Assembly: GCA_963973455.1 (NCBI GenBank) | Contig: CAXAZF010000004.1 | Coordinates: forward strand, 124,001-188,000 | Source of the DNA: Marixanthomonas sp002364245 | Lineage (GTDB): Bacteria; Bacteroidota; Bacteroidia; Flavobacteriales; Flavobacteriaceae | Length of the DNA stretch: 64,000 bases | Direction of reading: 5' to 3' | Shown: one piece after another, positions 42,406 to 51,974 of the stretch | Layout: every line of letters starts with the position of its first letter | Position numbering within the stretch: the stretch's first letter is position 1 | Position numbers and translations under genes: made by a program | The notes under the pieces: model-generated | Told to the model about the DNA's origin: nothing | The model's input: only the letters and a program-made list of their open reading frames with translations | The model's database searches: none

Positions 42406-44958
42406 TTATCCGCATTTCGACGAACCACAATCTTTACATGTTAAACAGCCTTCTTGATAAATTAATTGAGAAGAATTACAGTTGTCACACTTTTGTTTTC
42501 TTGCTAAAGTACCGTCAGCAACATAGCGTTTTAAGGCACGTGCTACCCCATTTTTCCAAGTATTTATAGACTCGCTATCCAATTGTAAGCTATTTATCAA
42601 TTCAACAGCTTTTTCAATAGGCATTCCGTGGCGGAGCGTACTAGAAATTAATTTGGCGTAGTTCCAATATTCTGGATCAAACTTATGCGATAATCCTTCA
42701 ATAGTGGTTTTGTATCCTCTTTTGTTTTGATATTGAAAATCATATCGAGAGGTTCCGTCTTCATTTCTATTTTTAATAATTAAACCTTTGGTTGCCCAAC
42801 GAGGGATTAAAATCCCATCTTCGTCATCAGCTAAACCTGTAAAGATTTCATAAGGTTTGTCGTCAATTAGACCAATAAAGGCAATCCATTTTTCTTTGTT
42901 ATTCTGAAAACGTACTACATCGGCTTCCAATATTTCTGGACGCTTGGTAGGGAAAGAAATCAAAGAATCTTGATTTTCTTCTTTTTTCTCTTCATTAGAA
43001 ATCAATACACCTGAACGGGAGCCATCTCTATAAACGGTAACACCTTTACAACCTGCTTGCCATGCTTCCAGGTATAATTTACCAACTAATTCTTCATCAA
43101 CATCGTTGGGTAAATTGATGGTTACACTAATACTGTGGTCAACCCATTTTTGAACAGCACCTTGCATACGCACTTTGCTCAACCAATCTACATCGTTGGA
43201 GGTTGCTTGGTGATAAGGTGACTGCGCTACCAATTCGTTCAGCTCTTCTTGGCTGTAGTTTTTATCAGTGTCGTGACCGTTTATTTGCATCCACTCTTTA
43301 AAACGGTGGTGGAAAACAACGTACTCTTCCCAAGAATCGCCAACTTCATCTATAAAATCGACTCGGGCATCTTTATCATTAGGGTTTACTTTTCTTCTTC
43401 GCTTATAAACCGGTAAAAATACAGGTTCAATTCCCGAGGTAGTCTGTGTCATCAAGCTAGTTGTTCCCGTTGGGGCGATAGTTAGCAGTGCAATGTTACG
43501 ACGACCGTATTCGAGCATATCGTAATATAGCTTTTCATCTGCTTCTTTTAAACGAAGAATAAACGGGTTGTCTTTTTCTCGTTCTGAATCAAAAATTCCG
43601 AAAGCGCCACGCTCTTTAGCTGCGTAAACTGAAGCGCGATACGCTTCAAGAGCAATGGTTTTGTGAATTTCTACTGAAAAATCTACACCTTCTTCGCTAC
43701 CGTATTTAATGCCTAAAGCGGCTAACATATCGCCTTCGGCAGTGATTCCAATTCCTGTACGGCGACCTTCTTCGGCTTTTCTTTTAATGTTTAGCCATAA
43801 GTTTCGTTCTACAGCCTTTACTTCGGCTCCTTCAGGATCGGCATCGATTTTAGCCAAAATAGCATCTACTTTTTCCAGTTCTAGGTCTATAATATCGTCC
43901 ATCATGCGCTGGGCAGCTGCAATATGTTTTTTGAATAATTTGAAGTTGAACTTCGCCTTATCGGTAAATGGTTTTTCAACATACGAGAATAGGTTGATGG
44001 CCAATAAGCGACAAGAATCGTAAGGGCACAATGGAATTTCACCACACGGGTTGGTCGATACGGTTTTATAACCTAGGTCGGCATAACAATCTGGAACCGA
44101 TTCATTAATGATGGTATCCCAAAACAGAATACCTGGCTCGGCAGATTTCCATGCGTTGTGGACTATTTTTTTCCAAAGCTTATTTGCTTCAATGTCTTTA
44201 GAATACTTAGGGTTTTCACTGAAGATAGGATACTTTTGAGTGTATCTCTCTTCATTTTTAACAGCTTTCATAAACGTGTCGTCCATACGTACCGAAACGT
44301 TTGCTCCGGTTACTTTTCCCTGCTCCATTTTAGCATCGATAAAGTCTTCGGCATCTGGGTGGTTTATAGAAACTGAAAGCATTAAAGCGCCACGGCGACC
44401 ATCCTGTGCAACTTCACGGGTAGAGTTAGAGTAGCGCTCCATAAAAGGAACAATACCAGTTGAGGTTAAAGCAGAGTTTTTTACTGGAGACCCTTTTGGG
44501 CGAATGTGGGAAAGATCGTGTCCCACACCACCACGGCGTTTCATAAGTTGCACCTGTTCTTGGTCAATTTTCATAATCCCTCCATAAGAATCGGAATTAC
44601 CATCATTACCAATAACAAAGCAATTGGAAAGCGAGCCTACTTGATACTTATTGCCAATACCGGCCATTGGGCTTCCTTGCGGTACTATGTATTTAAAATC
44701 TTTAATTAAGTTAAACACCTCGTCTTCGGTCATCGAATTCGGATATTTTTTTTCAACTCGGGCAATTTCTTTAGCGATACGGCGGTGCATATCGTCAGGT
44801 GTTTTTTCAAAGATGTTTCCATCAGAATCTTTTAGGGCATATTTGTTAACCCAAACTCGAGCTGCGAGATCGTCTCCTTTAAAATATTTTAAGGAAGCAG
44901 AAAAGGCTTCGTCTTGTGTGTATGTTTTGGGGGCGGAGGCAGGAGCTTTTACTTGCAT
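42406..44958 (-). CDS. nrdJ: adenosylcobalamin-dependent (class II) ribonucleoside-diphosphate reductase
   Basis: 850 residues from ATG 44958 (upstream in-frame codons lie in the promoter region). NrdJ makes deoxyribonucleotides using coenzyme B12 as the radical source, without NrdB and with or without oxygen. Visible: YTQDEAFSASLKYFKGDDLA at the N-terminus, GSLSNCFVIG with the first redox Cys, VGHDLSHIRPKGSPVKN, active-site NPCGE with Cys305, TIAPTGTTSLM, the TSCD-type tail and a zinc-ribbon-like end with four CxxC pairs (CDNCNSS, CLTCKDCGSSKCG). No NrdR box or cobalamin riboswitch is seen upstream. The organism must make or import B12. Confidence 0.95.
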   Translation of the reverse strand: MQVKAPASAPKTYTQDEAFSASLKYFKGDDLAARVWVNKYALKDSDGNIFEKTPDDMHRRIAKEIARVEKKYPNSMTEDEVFNLIKDFKYIVPQGSPMAGIGNKYQVGSLSNCFVIGNDGNSDSYGGIMKIDQEQVQLMKRRGGVGHDLSHIRPKGSPVKNSALTSTGIVPFMERYSNSTREVAQDGRRGALMLSVSINHPDAEDFIDAKMEQGKVTGANVSVRMDDTFMKAVKNEERYTQKYPIFSENPKYSKDIEANKLWKKIVHNAWKSAEPGILFWDTIINESVPDCYADLGYKTVSTNPCGEIPLCPYDSCRLLAINLFSYVEKPFTDKAKFNFKLFKKHIAAAQRMMDDIIDLELEKVDAILAKIDADPEGAEVKAVERNLWLNIKRKAEEGRRTGIGITAEGDMLAALGIKYGSEEGVDFSVEIHKTIALEAYRASVYAAKERGAFGIFDSEREKDNPFILRLKEADEKLYYDMLEYGRRNIALLTIAPTGTTSLMTQTTSGIEPVFLPVYKRRRKVNPNDKDARVDFIDEVGDSWEEYVVFHHRFKEWMQINGHDTDKNYSQEELNELVAQSPYHQATSNDVDWLSKVRMQGAVQKWVDHSISVTINLPNDVDEELVGKLYLEAWQAGCKGVTVYRDGSRSGVLISNEEKKEENQDSLISFPTKRPEILEADVVRFQNNKEKWIAFIGLIDDKPYEIFTGLADDEDGILIPRWATKGLIIKNRNEDGTSRYDFQYQNKRGYKTTIEGLSHKFDPEYWNYAKLISSTLRHGMPIEKAVELINSLQLDSESINTWKNGVARALKRYVADGTLARKQKCDNCNSSQLIYQEGCLTCKDCGSSKCG

Positions 44959-45290
44959 ATAATTTGTATGTTTAGATGTTGAAAGATTCACTTTTGAATG
45001 TGTAAATATAGAAAAATAACATTCACTTAATGAAAAATTAAAATAAAAAGTTGTCAAGAAAAAATTGTTAATAAACTGAAAATAAGATAATTAACAATTT
45101 GTCAACAAAAAAAAGTTAACAAATTTTTATTTTCTATATTTATAACGGGCAAACCAAGTGATATGCTTGTGTTTACAAAAATTATAGGTTGTTTTAGAGG
45201 TTCAAAAGCTATTTGTTAAAATTAAAAAGTAGCTCTAAATAATGATTTTAATCATATTTAAAACTTCTATAATTACTTATTTTTGTCCCT
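44959..45290. promoter_or_regulatory. divergent control region of nrdJ and the copper operon
   Basis: 332 bases without a gene. AATTGTTAAT (45063-45072) and ATTAACAATT (45090-45099) form an inverted repeat with a 17-base centre. TTAACAA occurs at 45091-45097 and again at 45116-45122, exactly 25 bases apart, and TTGTCAA occurs at 45051 and 45099. A weaker stem lies near 45148-45177 (GCAAACCAAG and CTTGTGTTTAC). These look like operator half-sites; which gene they serve is unclear. Confidence 0.45.
45278..45285 (+). promoter_or_regulatory. copper-operon -7 box (TATTTTTG)
   Basis: TATTTTTG fits TAnnTTTG and ends 5 bases before the ATG at 45291, so the mRNA is probably leaderless or nearly so. 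A TTTA at 45257-45260 is 17 bases upstream. Confidence 0.55.
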
Positions 45291-45665
45291 ATGAAATTAG
45301 CTGTATTATTCACTGTGTTGTTTATGCTCCTGAAGCCTTTCTGGCCAGTGGTGGATTATGCGGTAAATTACGATTACATTGTAAATTTCATATGCGAAAA
45401 CCGCGATAAACCTGAACTGCAATGCAACGGAACCTGTTATCTTACTAAAGAACTTGCTGAAGAAGCTTCAGATGCTGATTCAAATCCGTTGAGCAATAAT
45501 CAGATAAAATATGAATGGTCGCAGGTAGTTTATGTAGAGCCGATTTTAGAATTTAATTTGAATGGTATTGAGCAACTATCTACGAAGACAATTCCGGTTG
45601 CGCTAGACCAGCGCGTTGATTCAAATCTATATTCCTTTAATATTCCCAAGCCTCCTCAGGTCTAA
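45291..45665 (+). CDS. small cysteine-containing membrane-anchored protein of a copper operon
   Basis: 124 residues. The N-terminus (KLAVLFTVLFMLLKPFWPVV) is a signal or membrane anchor. After it come DYAVNYDYIVNFICENRDKP and LQCNGTCYLTKEL, placing Cys35, Cys45 and Cys49 in a likely metal- or redox-active group (C-x9-C-x3-C). Small proteins of this pattern are found next to TonB receptors in flavobacteria; I know of no tested function. It is the first gene of a run with the OprC-like receptor 67 bases downstream. A periplasmic copper-handling role is inferred from context only. Confidence 0.65.
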   Translation: MKLAVLFTVLFMLLKPFWPVVDYAVNYDYIVNFICENRDKPELQCNGTCYLTKELAEEASDADSNPLSNNQIKYEWSQVVYVEPILEFNLNGIEQLSTKTIPVALDQRVDSNLYSFNIPKPPQV

Positions 45666-45732
45666 CTTTTCTATATCTAAGAACTTATTCAAGTTCTTGT
45701 CACATCTCTTTACAATTTAAAATTATAGAATT

Positions 45733-47781
45733 ATGAAAACCTATAGTAATAGGCTTGCTATGTCTATGCTTAGTCAAAAAATAATAGTGTTTTTCTGCTT
45801 GGTGTTTTTGTCAGGGACGGTTTTACAAGCACAAGAAAAACAAATAGATAGCCTGGATTTGCTCCCTGTATATTTAGATGAGGTATTGTTAATTGGGCAT
45901 GTTAAAGAATTGAAATATCAAGCTGGTCAAAAGCCTCTTGCTACCCTTGACGAATACCTGGAAGGAGCTCAAAAAGTGAATATGATTAAGCGCGGTGCTT
46001 ATGCTTGGGAGCCATCGTTAAATAATATGACCTCCGAACGACTGGTCGTTACCATTGATGGAATGCAGGTTTTTGGAGCTTGTACCGATAAAATGGACCC
46101 AGTTACTTCGTATGTAGATGTATCTAACTTAAAAGAAGCTCAAATACAATCCTCTCAACAAGGTGCCATATTAGGGAACACTATTGGAGGTGGAATAAAC
46201 CTTACCTTGCATAAAAATAAATTTGAAAATAATGGTTTGACTGCCACCGTTGAAAATGCATACGAGAGCAATAACAACCTGCGTGTCATCGGGGCAGATG
46301 TGGGTTTTGAAGGAGAGCATTTTTACGCTAATGGTGATATAATGTACCGTAAAGCAGATAATTACTATGCTGGCGGGGATGAAGAGGTTGAGTTTTCTCA
46401 ATACGAAAAATACAACGTTTCGCTCAACACTGGATATAAAATGGAGGAAGGTAAAAAGCTTTTGGCCACCCTTATTTATGACGAGGCAAAAGATGTTGGT
46501 TATCCAGCTTTGCCAATGGATGTTTCCCTGGCGCGAGGAATAATAACTTCGATAAGTTGGGAGCAAGATACATTTTTAGGTGTTTTGACCGATTGGGAAA
46601 CCAAAGGGTATTACAATTACATTAAGCATGTAATGGACGACACCCAGCGGCCCGATGTAGCCATCCATATGGATATGCCTGGTTGGAGCGAAACGGTAGG
46701 TTTGTATTCTCAGGCAAATTATGCAAATTCTAATCACTTGGTGACTGTAAAAGCAGATGGGTATTACAACCGTTCGTATGCCGAAATGACCATGTACCCC
46801 AATAATCCCAACGAGCAAAATATGTTCATGCTTACTTGGCCAGATGTGAGAACCTTAAACACAGGGCTGTATCTTGAAGATCTTATTTCGTTGAAAAATA
46901 AGCAGTCGCTTTTGCTGTCCACTCGTTTTGGTGTGCATCGTAATAATGTGGCAGATGATTTTGGCTTTAACAGTTTGAAGATTTTTTATCCTGAAATTGA
47001 ACGGAACAACAGCCGTTTATTGAAAAGTTTTTCAGCTCAGTATAAAAAAGACATACAAGCTTTTACGGTTTCCTTGGGCGGTGGTTACGGTGAACGTGCT
47101 CCATCAGTATCAGAAGGATATGGTTTTTACCTTTTCAACAGTTATGATGGTTTTGACTATGTAGGGGACCCCGATTTAAAAACTGAAGCTTCCGTGGAAG
47201 CAAATACTGCGGTTTCCTTTAAAAAGAAAAACATCGAGCTGAAATTGGAGGCGAATTATTTTCATTTACCTAACTACATTATAGGGGTGGTAGATTCTGA
47301 ATTTGCCCCTATGACCATAGGAGCTCAAGGGGTTAAGGTCTATACTAATTTAGACCATGCGCAACTATTCAATACCTCAATTCAAACGGAATGGCAGCCA
47401 ATTAATAAGCTTTTTGTAAAGGCAGCCGCTTCTTGGCATCGGGGCACCGATAGTGAGGGCGAAAACTTGCCTTTAATAAGCCCTTTGGCATACAAAACCA
47501 GTGTGTCGTATTCAAAAAACGGCTATTCGGGTACTGTTTCGGTAAACGGAAATGCGGCTCAAGAAAATTTTAACCCCACGTATGGAGAAATGCAGACCGA
47601 TGCTTATACGGTTGTTTCGGTAACTTTTGGGAAGCGATTCTTTGTTGCGGGTAACAGCTTATACGCAAAAACCGGGGTGGAGAATATTTTTGATGTAAAC
47701 TATACGACGTTTACCGATTGGAACAATATTCCGCGAATGGGGCGCAATATGTTTGTGACCCTTTCTTATTCAATAAATTAA
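45733..47781 (+). CDS. OprC/NosA-type copper-binding TonB-dependent receptor
   Basis: 682 residues. A signal peptide (IIVFFCLVFLSGTVLQAQ) is followed by a plug (LEGAQKVNMIKRGAYAWEPS, LNNMTSERLVVTIDGMQVFG) and a barrel ending in the Ser-Ile-Asn strand. The plug carries CTDKM, Cys117 and Met121, and the barrel carries HVM, His299 and Met301. In Pseudomonas OprC a CxxxM pair in the plug and an HxM pair in the barrel together bind copper, so the four ligands are conserved here. FGACTDKMDPVTSYV around the first pair is also close to NosA/OprC. No STN domain, so it does not signal by itself. Likely role: copper uptake across the outer membrane. Confidence 0.85.
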   Translation: MKTYSNRLAMSMLSQKIIVFFCLVFLSGTVLQAQEKQIDSLDLLPVYLDEVLLIGHVKELKYQAGQKPLATLDEYLEGAQKVNMIKRGAYAWEPSLNNMTSERLVVTIDGMQVFGACTDKMDPVTSYVDVSNLKEAQIQSSQQGAILGNTIGGGINLTLHKNKFENNGLTATVENAYESNNNLRVIGADVGFEGEHFYANGDIMYRKADNYYAGGDEEVEFSQYEKYNVSLNTGYKMEEGKKLLATLIYDEAKDVGYPALPMDVSLARGIITSISWEQDTFLGVLTDWETKGYYNYIKHVMDDTQRPDVAIHMDMPGWSETVGLYSQANYANSNHLVTVKADGYYNRSYAEMTMYPNNPNEQNMFMLTWPDVRTLNTGLYLEDLISLKNKQSLLLSTRFGVHRNNVADDFGFNSLKIFYPEIERNNSRLLKSFSAQYKKDIQAFTVSLGGGYGERAPSVSEGYGFYLFNSYDGFDYVGDPDLKTEASVEANTAVSFKKKNIELKLEANYFHLPNYIIGVVDSEFAPMTIGAQGVKVYTNLDHAQLFNTSIQTEWQPINKLFVKAAASWHRGTDSEGENLPLISPLAYKTSVSYSKNGYSGTVSVNGNAAQENFNPTYGEMQTDAYTVVSVTFGKRFFVAGNSLYAKTGVENIFDVNYTTFTDWNNIPRMGRNMFVTLSYSIN

Positions 47782-47799
47782 TTATTTAAAAACATAAAA

Positions 47800-48663
47800 A
47801 TGAAAACTTTAAAATATATATCAATCCTATTAATTGCAGTACTAACTTTTTCTTCTTGTTCATCGGACGGAGATGATGAAACTACTAAAGTGGAAGAGAA
47901 TCCGATGGAAGATTTTTTCCTTCTGAAAGAATTAAACTATGAAGGACACTCCGTAGAGTTGTATTCAGAAAATAAAACACAGTTTGAAATTGGGTACACA
48001 CCTATATATATACGTATAAAAGATAAGGTGACCGAAAACTACGTGGAAAATGCAGATATTACCTGGAAACCGATGATGCACATGGAAACTATGGAACATT
48101 CTGCTCCTTCTTCAAAAGTAATGGCTACCGATAATCCAAGTGTTTATACGGGTTATATTGTGTTTCAAATGCCGGGCAACGCTACTGAATATTGGGACAT
48201 AACCTTTAATTATACCCTAAATGGAGAGGTCATCTCTAATACGGAGCGCATAGATGTTGTGTCGCCTGCAGATGGGTTTAAGCGGGTAAATACCTTTATG
48301 GGGAATGATGACGCCCGTTATATACTTGCATATGTTGATCCTGTTGCACCAGAGGTTACCCTAAATGATATGACAGCTGTATTGCATAAGATGGAGACCA
48401 TGATGGAGTTTCCTGTAGTTGAAAATTACACCATTGAAATCGATCCAAGAATGCCGGGAATGGGCAATCACACGTCGCCCAACAATGAAGATTTAACGTA
48501 TTCTACGCAGACAAGTATGTATAATGGTAAACTGTCTTTGTCTATGACGGGATACTGGAAAATAAACATGAAATTGTTAAACCAAGACGGTGAAGTGTTA
48601 AAAGGTGAAGATGTCACAGAGGACAACCCTGAAAGCAGTCTGTATTTTGAGATTGAATTTTAA
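47800..48663 (+). CDS. Met/His-rich lipoprotein of the copper operon (YtkA-like)
   Basis: 287 residues. The signal peptide ends LTFSSC with Cys20 as the anchor. Two beta-sandwich-like halves resemble YtkA/FixH-type domains. The first contains a metal-ligand-rich run PMMHMETMEH at residues 91-100, and the second has RMPGMGNHTS at about 217-226 plus KMETMME. Methionine- and histidine-rich strings of this sort bind Cu(I) or Cu(II) in periplasmic proteins. It follows the receptor by 18 bases and ends at a terminator, completing the operon. Its task may be to take copper from the receptor; this is inferred. Confidence 0.7.
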   Translation: MKTLKYISILLIAVLTFSSCSSDGDDETTKVEENPMEDFFLLKELNYEGHSVELYSENKTQFEIGYTPIYIRIKDKVTENYVENADITWKPMMHMETMEHSAPSSKVMATDNPSVYTGYIVFQMPGNATEYWDITFNYTLNGEVISNTERIDVVSPADGFKRVNTFMGNDDARYILAYVDPVAPEVTLNDMTAVLHKMETMMEFPVVENYTIEIDPRMPGMGNHTSPNNEDLTYSTQTSMYNGKLSLSMTGYWKINMKLLNQDGEVLKGEDVTEDNPESSLYFEIEF

Positions 48664-48688
48664 TTCTTGAATGTAGTGATGGATAACT

Positions 48689-48714
48689 AAAAGCCGGTTT
48701 TTGCCGGCTTTTTA
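48689..48714 (+). terminator. terminator of the copper operon
   Basis: AAGCCGG (48691-48697) and CCGGCTT (48704-48710) with a 6-base loop, then TTT. Confidence 0.8.
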
Positions 48715-48777
48715 CATGGAGGTAATTATGTTAAAGTTTTTACAAAGAAAATAATTGGCATTTCTTAATTGAAAACC

Positions 48778-48785
48778 TATATTTG
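48778..48785 (+). promoter_or_regulatory. secDF -7 box (TATATTTG)
   Basis: TATATTTG fits the consensus and lies 33 bases before the secDF ATG. Confidence 0.6.
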
Positions 48786-48818
48786 CACGTTTTAAAATTT
48801 ATATAAACACGTACAAGA

Positions 48819-51800
48819 ATGCAAAATAAAGGACTCATTACAGTATTTGCAATACTATTTGGCTTGGTAAGTTTATACCAATTGTCATTTACATTTGTTG
48901 CAAACAAAGTGGAAGGCAATGCAGAGGCGTTTGCGGAAAGCCAGTATCCACAGGAAAACCAACATGACGAACGGGAAGCAGCAGAATCCCGTTATTTAGA
49001 TTCTATTGCAGCCGATCCTGTAATTTTAGGTATTGACTACAATACGGCAAAAGACAAAGAACTTAACAAAGGATTGGATTTAAAAGGGGGGATTAACGTT
49101 ATCCTTCAAGTGTCAGTTCAGGATATCTTACGTGGGTTGGCAAACAACTCTAAAGACCCTGCATTTAACCAAGCGCTTAACAATGCTGTAGAACTTCAAA
49201 AAAGTAGCCAGGACACATATTTAGAGTCTTTTTTCCAGGCGTTTGAAGCGATTCCAGGTGATAACTCTTTAGCCTCTTCAAGTATTTTCTTCAATAAAAA
49301 CTTAGAAGACGACATTGATGCTTCTATGAGCAATGATGAGGTAAAACCTGTATTGGAGCGTAAAATCGATGAATCTATCCTTTCGGCATTCGAGGTTATT
49401 AGAAAACGTATCGATAAATTTGGAGTTACACAACCTAACATTCAACGTTTAGGAAACTCGGGTCGTATTTTGGTTGAATTACCAGGAGCGAAAGATGTAG
49501 AGCGTATTAAAAAACTATTACAAAGTACAGCTCAATTAGAGTTCTGGAATGTATATAAGTTTGAAGATATGGCCGGCTTCTTATCGCAGGCCAATGAAAA
49601 AGTAAAAGAAATAAAAGGAAGCACTGCTTCAGAAGAAACTGCAGATGCAGCCGATTCATCTACGGAAACTGAACAAGAAGAAGCTTCTGCACAAGTTGAC
49701 TCTACTGCAGTAGCACAAGATACAACTGCTACCGATGAAGACGACATTAGTAAGTTGTTGGGTGGTGAAGATGTAGAAGAAGCAGCTGAAGAAAACCCTA
49801 TTTTAGATAAAATGGTTTCTCCAGGCTTTCAAGGAAGACCAATATTAGCAACTTTCAAATTAAAGGATACTGCTGAAATAAATAGCTACTTGCGTATGCC
49901 GCAAGTACGTTCTTTGCTTCCTGCTGAATATAGATATGCAAAGTTTGTTTGGGACCTTCCAAGAGATAGTGAAACAGAAGATGTGGGTGAAATTACATCG
50001 TTATATGCTATTAAAGGAAACCGAAACAACGAACCGCCATTATCAGGTGGTGTAGTGACCGATGCAAATCAAACGTATGATCAAGTAGGGCAAGTGGCCG
50101 TTTCTATGCAAATGAACGGTAAAGGTGCTCGTATCTGGGAAGAACTAACTGGCGAAGCTTATAAGAACCAAAGTCAGATTGCTATTGTACTGGATAACGT
50201 TGTGTATTCTGCGCCTGGTGTAACTTCAGGGCCTATTTCAGGTGGAAGTAGTTCGATTACTGGAGACTTTAGTATTACCGAAGGGCAAGATTTAGCAAAC
50301 GTATTGCGTGCAGGTAAATTACCAGCATCAGCAGATATTATTCAAGCAGAAGTAGTTGGGCCAACCTTAGGACAAGAAGCTATTAGCAGTGGTATTATAT
50401 CATTTGTTCTTGCCTTGGCATTTGTATTGGTATGGATGATTTTCTACTACGGTAAAGCAGGTGCGTTTGCCGATATTGCTTTGGTGGTAAACATTTTATT
50501 CATCTTCGGAATATTAGCAGGACTTGGAGCGGTATTAACCTTACCTGGTATTGCTGGTATTGTATTAACCATTGGTATTTCGGTGGATGCGAACGTACTT
50601 ATCTTTGAGCGTATTCGCGAAGAACTCGCAAAAGGTAAAGCACAGCGCGATGCCATTAAAGATGGTTTTAACAATGCCTTGTCATCTATTCTCGATGCGA
50701 ACATTACAACTGGACTTACCGGTTTAATATTATTGGTATTCGGAACAGGGCCTATCCAAGGATTTGCAACTACGTTATTAATAGGTATTCTTACATCCTT
50801 GTTTACTGCAATCTTCATTACAAGATTGTTTATCGATATGTATGCTAAAAACGGGAAGCCATTAACGTGTTCTACAGGAATGACTAAAAACCTGTTCAAG
50901 AACGTTAATATCAATTTCCTTGGAAAAAGAAAAGTAGCTTATATCATTTCAGGAATTTTGGTTACAATCAGTTTAATATCGCTATTTACTAACGGATTAA
51001 ACCAAGGGGTTGACTTTGTGGGTGGACGTACCTATACCGTGCGTTTTGACAAAACGGTAGATGCTAAAAACATTGAGACTGACTTGGTCGATGTTTTTGG
51101 AAGTGTAGAAGCAAAAACTTACGGTAGTGATAACCAACTTAAAATTACTACTAAGTATAAAGTTGATGAGGCAAGTGCTGAAGTAGATCAAGAAATTGAA
51201 CAAATGCTTTTTGAAGGGTTAAAGCCTAACTTGCCAGCTAGTATGACCTATGAAGAATTTAAAGCTGATGAAGAAGGCAAAGAAGTTGGTAGAATGGAAT
51301 ACTACAAAGTAAGTCCTACCATTGCCGATGATATTAAGAAGGACTCATTCTGGGCTGTATTGGGATCGTTGATAGTCGTGTTCTTATACATATTACTGCG
51401 ATTTAGAAAATGGCAATTTAGTTTAGGTGCTGTTGCGGCGGTATTCCACGATGTATTAATCGTACTGGGTATCTTCTCACTTACTTACAAGTTTATGCCA
51501 TTTAATATGGAGATTGACCAATCGTTTATTGCGGCGATCTTGACGGTAATTGGGTACTCCCTGAATGATACCGTGGTTGTGTTTGACCGTATTAGGGAAT
51601 TCTTTAATGAGCACAGTAGCTGGAAAATGAACCGTATCATCAACAGTGCATTAAACAGCACATTGAGCCGTACGTTAAATACCTCGGTTACTACATTAAT
51701 CGTATTGTTATCGATATTCCTTATTGGTGCAGAATCTATCCGTGGATTGATTTTCGCCTTGATAGTGGGTGTTCTAGTAGGTACATACTCATCGTTGTTC

Positions 51801-51905
51801 ATTGCAACGCCAGTATTCTACGATACCGTTAAGAAAAGAGGAATTGACCTTACCGAGAAAAAAGAAGAAGAGGAAGAAGAAAAACCGGAAGCTCTTAAAA
51901 AATAA
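48819..51905 (+). CDS. secDF: fused protein translocase subunit SecDF
   Basis: 1028 residues, a SecD-SecF fusion common in Bacteroidetes. It uses the proton gradient to pull exported proteins through SecYEG. The SecD half shows a first helix, LNKGLDLKGGINVILQVSV, a P1-head periplasmic region, then GISVDANVLIFERIREEL with the membrane Asp, and LDANITTGLTGLIL. SecF follows with LNQGVDFVGGRTYTVRF and GYSLNDTVVVFDRIREF. A Glu/Asp/Ala/Thr-rich insert of about 70 residues (near 268-335, e.g. SEETADAADSSTETEQEEAS) sits within the SecD periplasmic region. The C-terminus is a Glu/Lys-rich tail. Confidence 0.96.
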   Translation: MQNKGLITVFAILFGLVSLYQLSFTFVANKVEGNAEAFAESQYPQENQHDEREAAESRYLDSIAADPVILGIDYNTAKDKELNKGLDLKGGINVILQVSVQDILRGLANNSKDPAFNQALNNAVELQKSSQDTYLESFFQAFEAIPGDNSLASSSIFFNKNLEDDIDASMSNDEVKPVLERKIDESILSAFEVIRKRIDKFGVTQPNIQRLGNSGRILVELPGAKDVERIKKLLQSTAQLEFWNVYKFEDMAGFLSQANEKVKEIKGSTASEETADAADSSTETEQEEASAQVDSTAVAQDTTATDEDDISKLLGGEDVEEAAEENPILDKMVSPGFQGRPILATFKLKDTAEINSYLRMPQVRSLLPAEYRYAKFVWDLPRDSETEDVGEITSLYAIKGNRNNEPPLSGGVVTDANQTYDQVGQVAVSMQMNGKGARIWEELTGEAYKNQSQIAIVLDNVVYSAPGVTSGPISGGSSSITGDFSITEGQDLANVLRAGKLPASADIIQAEVVGPTLGQEAISSGIISFVLALAFVLVWMIFYYGKAGAFADIALVVNILFIFGILAGLGAVLTLPGIAGIVLTIGISVDANVLIFERIREELAKGKAQRDAIKDGFNNALSSILDANITTGLTGLILLVFGTGPIQGFATTLLIGILTSLFTAIFITRLFIDMYAKNGKPLTCSTGMTKNLFKNVNINFLGKRKVAYIISGILVTISLISLFTNGLNQGVDFVGGRTYTVRFDKTVDAKNIETDLVDVFGSVEAKTYGSDNQLKITTKYKVDEASAEVDQEIEQMLFEGLKPNLPASMTYEEFKADEEGKEVGRMEYYKVSPTIADDIKKDSFWAVLGSLIVVFLYILLRFRKWQFSLGAVAAVFHDVLIVLGIFSLTYKFMPFNMEIDQSFIAAILTVIGYSLNDTVVVFDRIREFFNEHSSWKMNRIINSALNSTLSRTLNTSVTTLIVLLSIFLIGAESIRGLIFALIVGVLVGTYSSLFIATPVFYDTVKKRGIDLTEKKEEEEEEKPEALKK

Positions 51906-51930
51906 GGCTTTTAGTTTCTTCGGAAATATA

Positions 51931-51970
51931 AAAAACGCCCGATTCAAATTTGAATCGGGCGTTTTGGTTT
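51931..51970 (+). terminator. intrinsic terminator of secDF
   Basis: A perfect 34-bp palindrome (51932-51965) whose arms contain AACGCCCGATTCAAA and TTTGAATCGGGCGTT, followed by T-rich DNA. Confidence 0.9.
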
Positions 51971-51974
51971 TTTT

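Noticed and set aside
42406..45057. Longer nrdJ frame starting 99 bases upstream
   Set aside because: The extra residues are not conserved-looking and the ATG at 44958 opens MQVKAPASAPKTYTQDEAF, typical for NrdJ.
44959..45290. Cobalamin riboswitch before nrdJ
   Set aside because: No B12-box-like sequence or expected core (such as GCCACTG) was found on the nrdJ strand.
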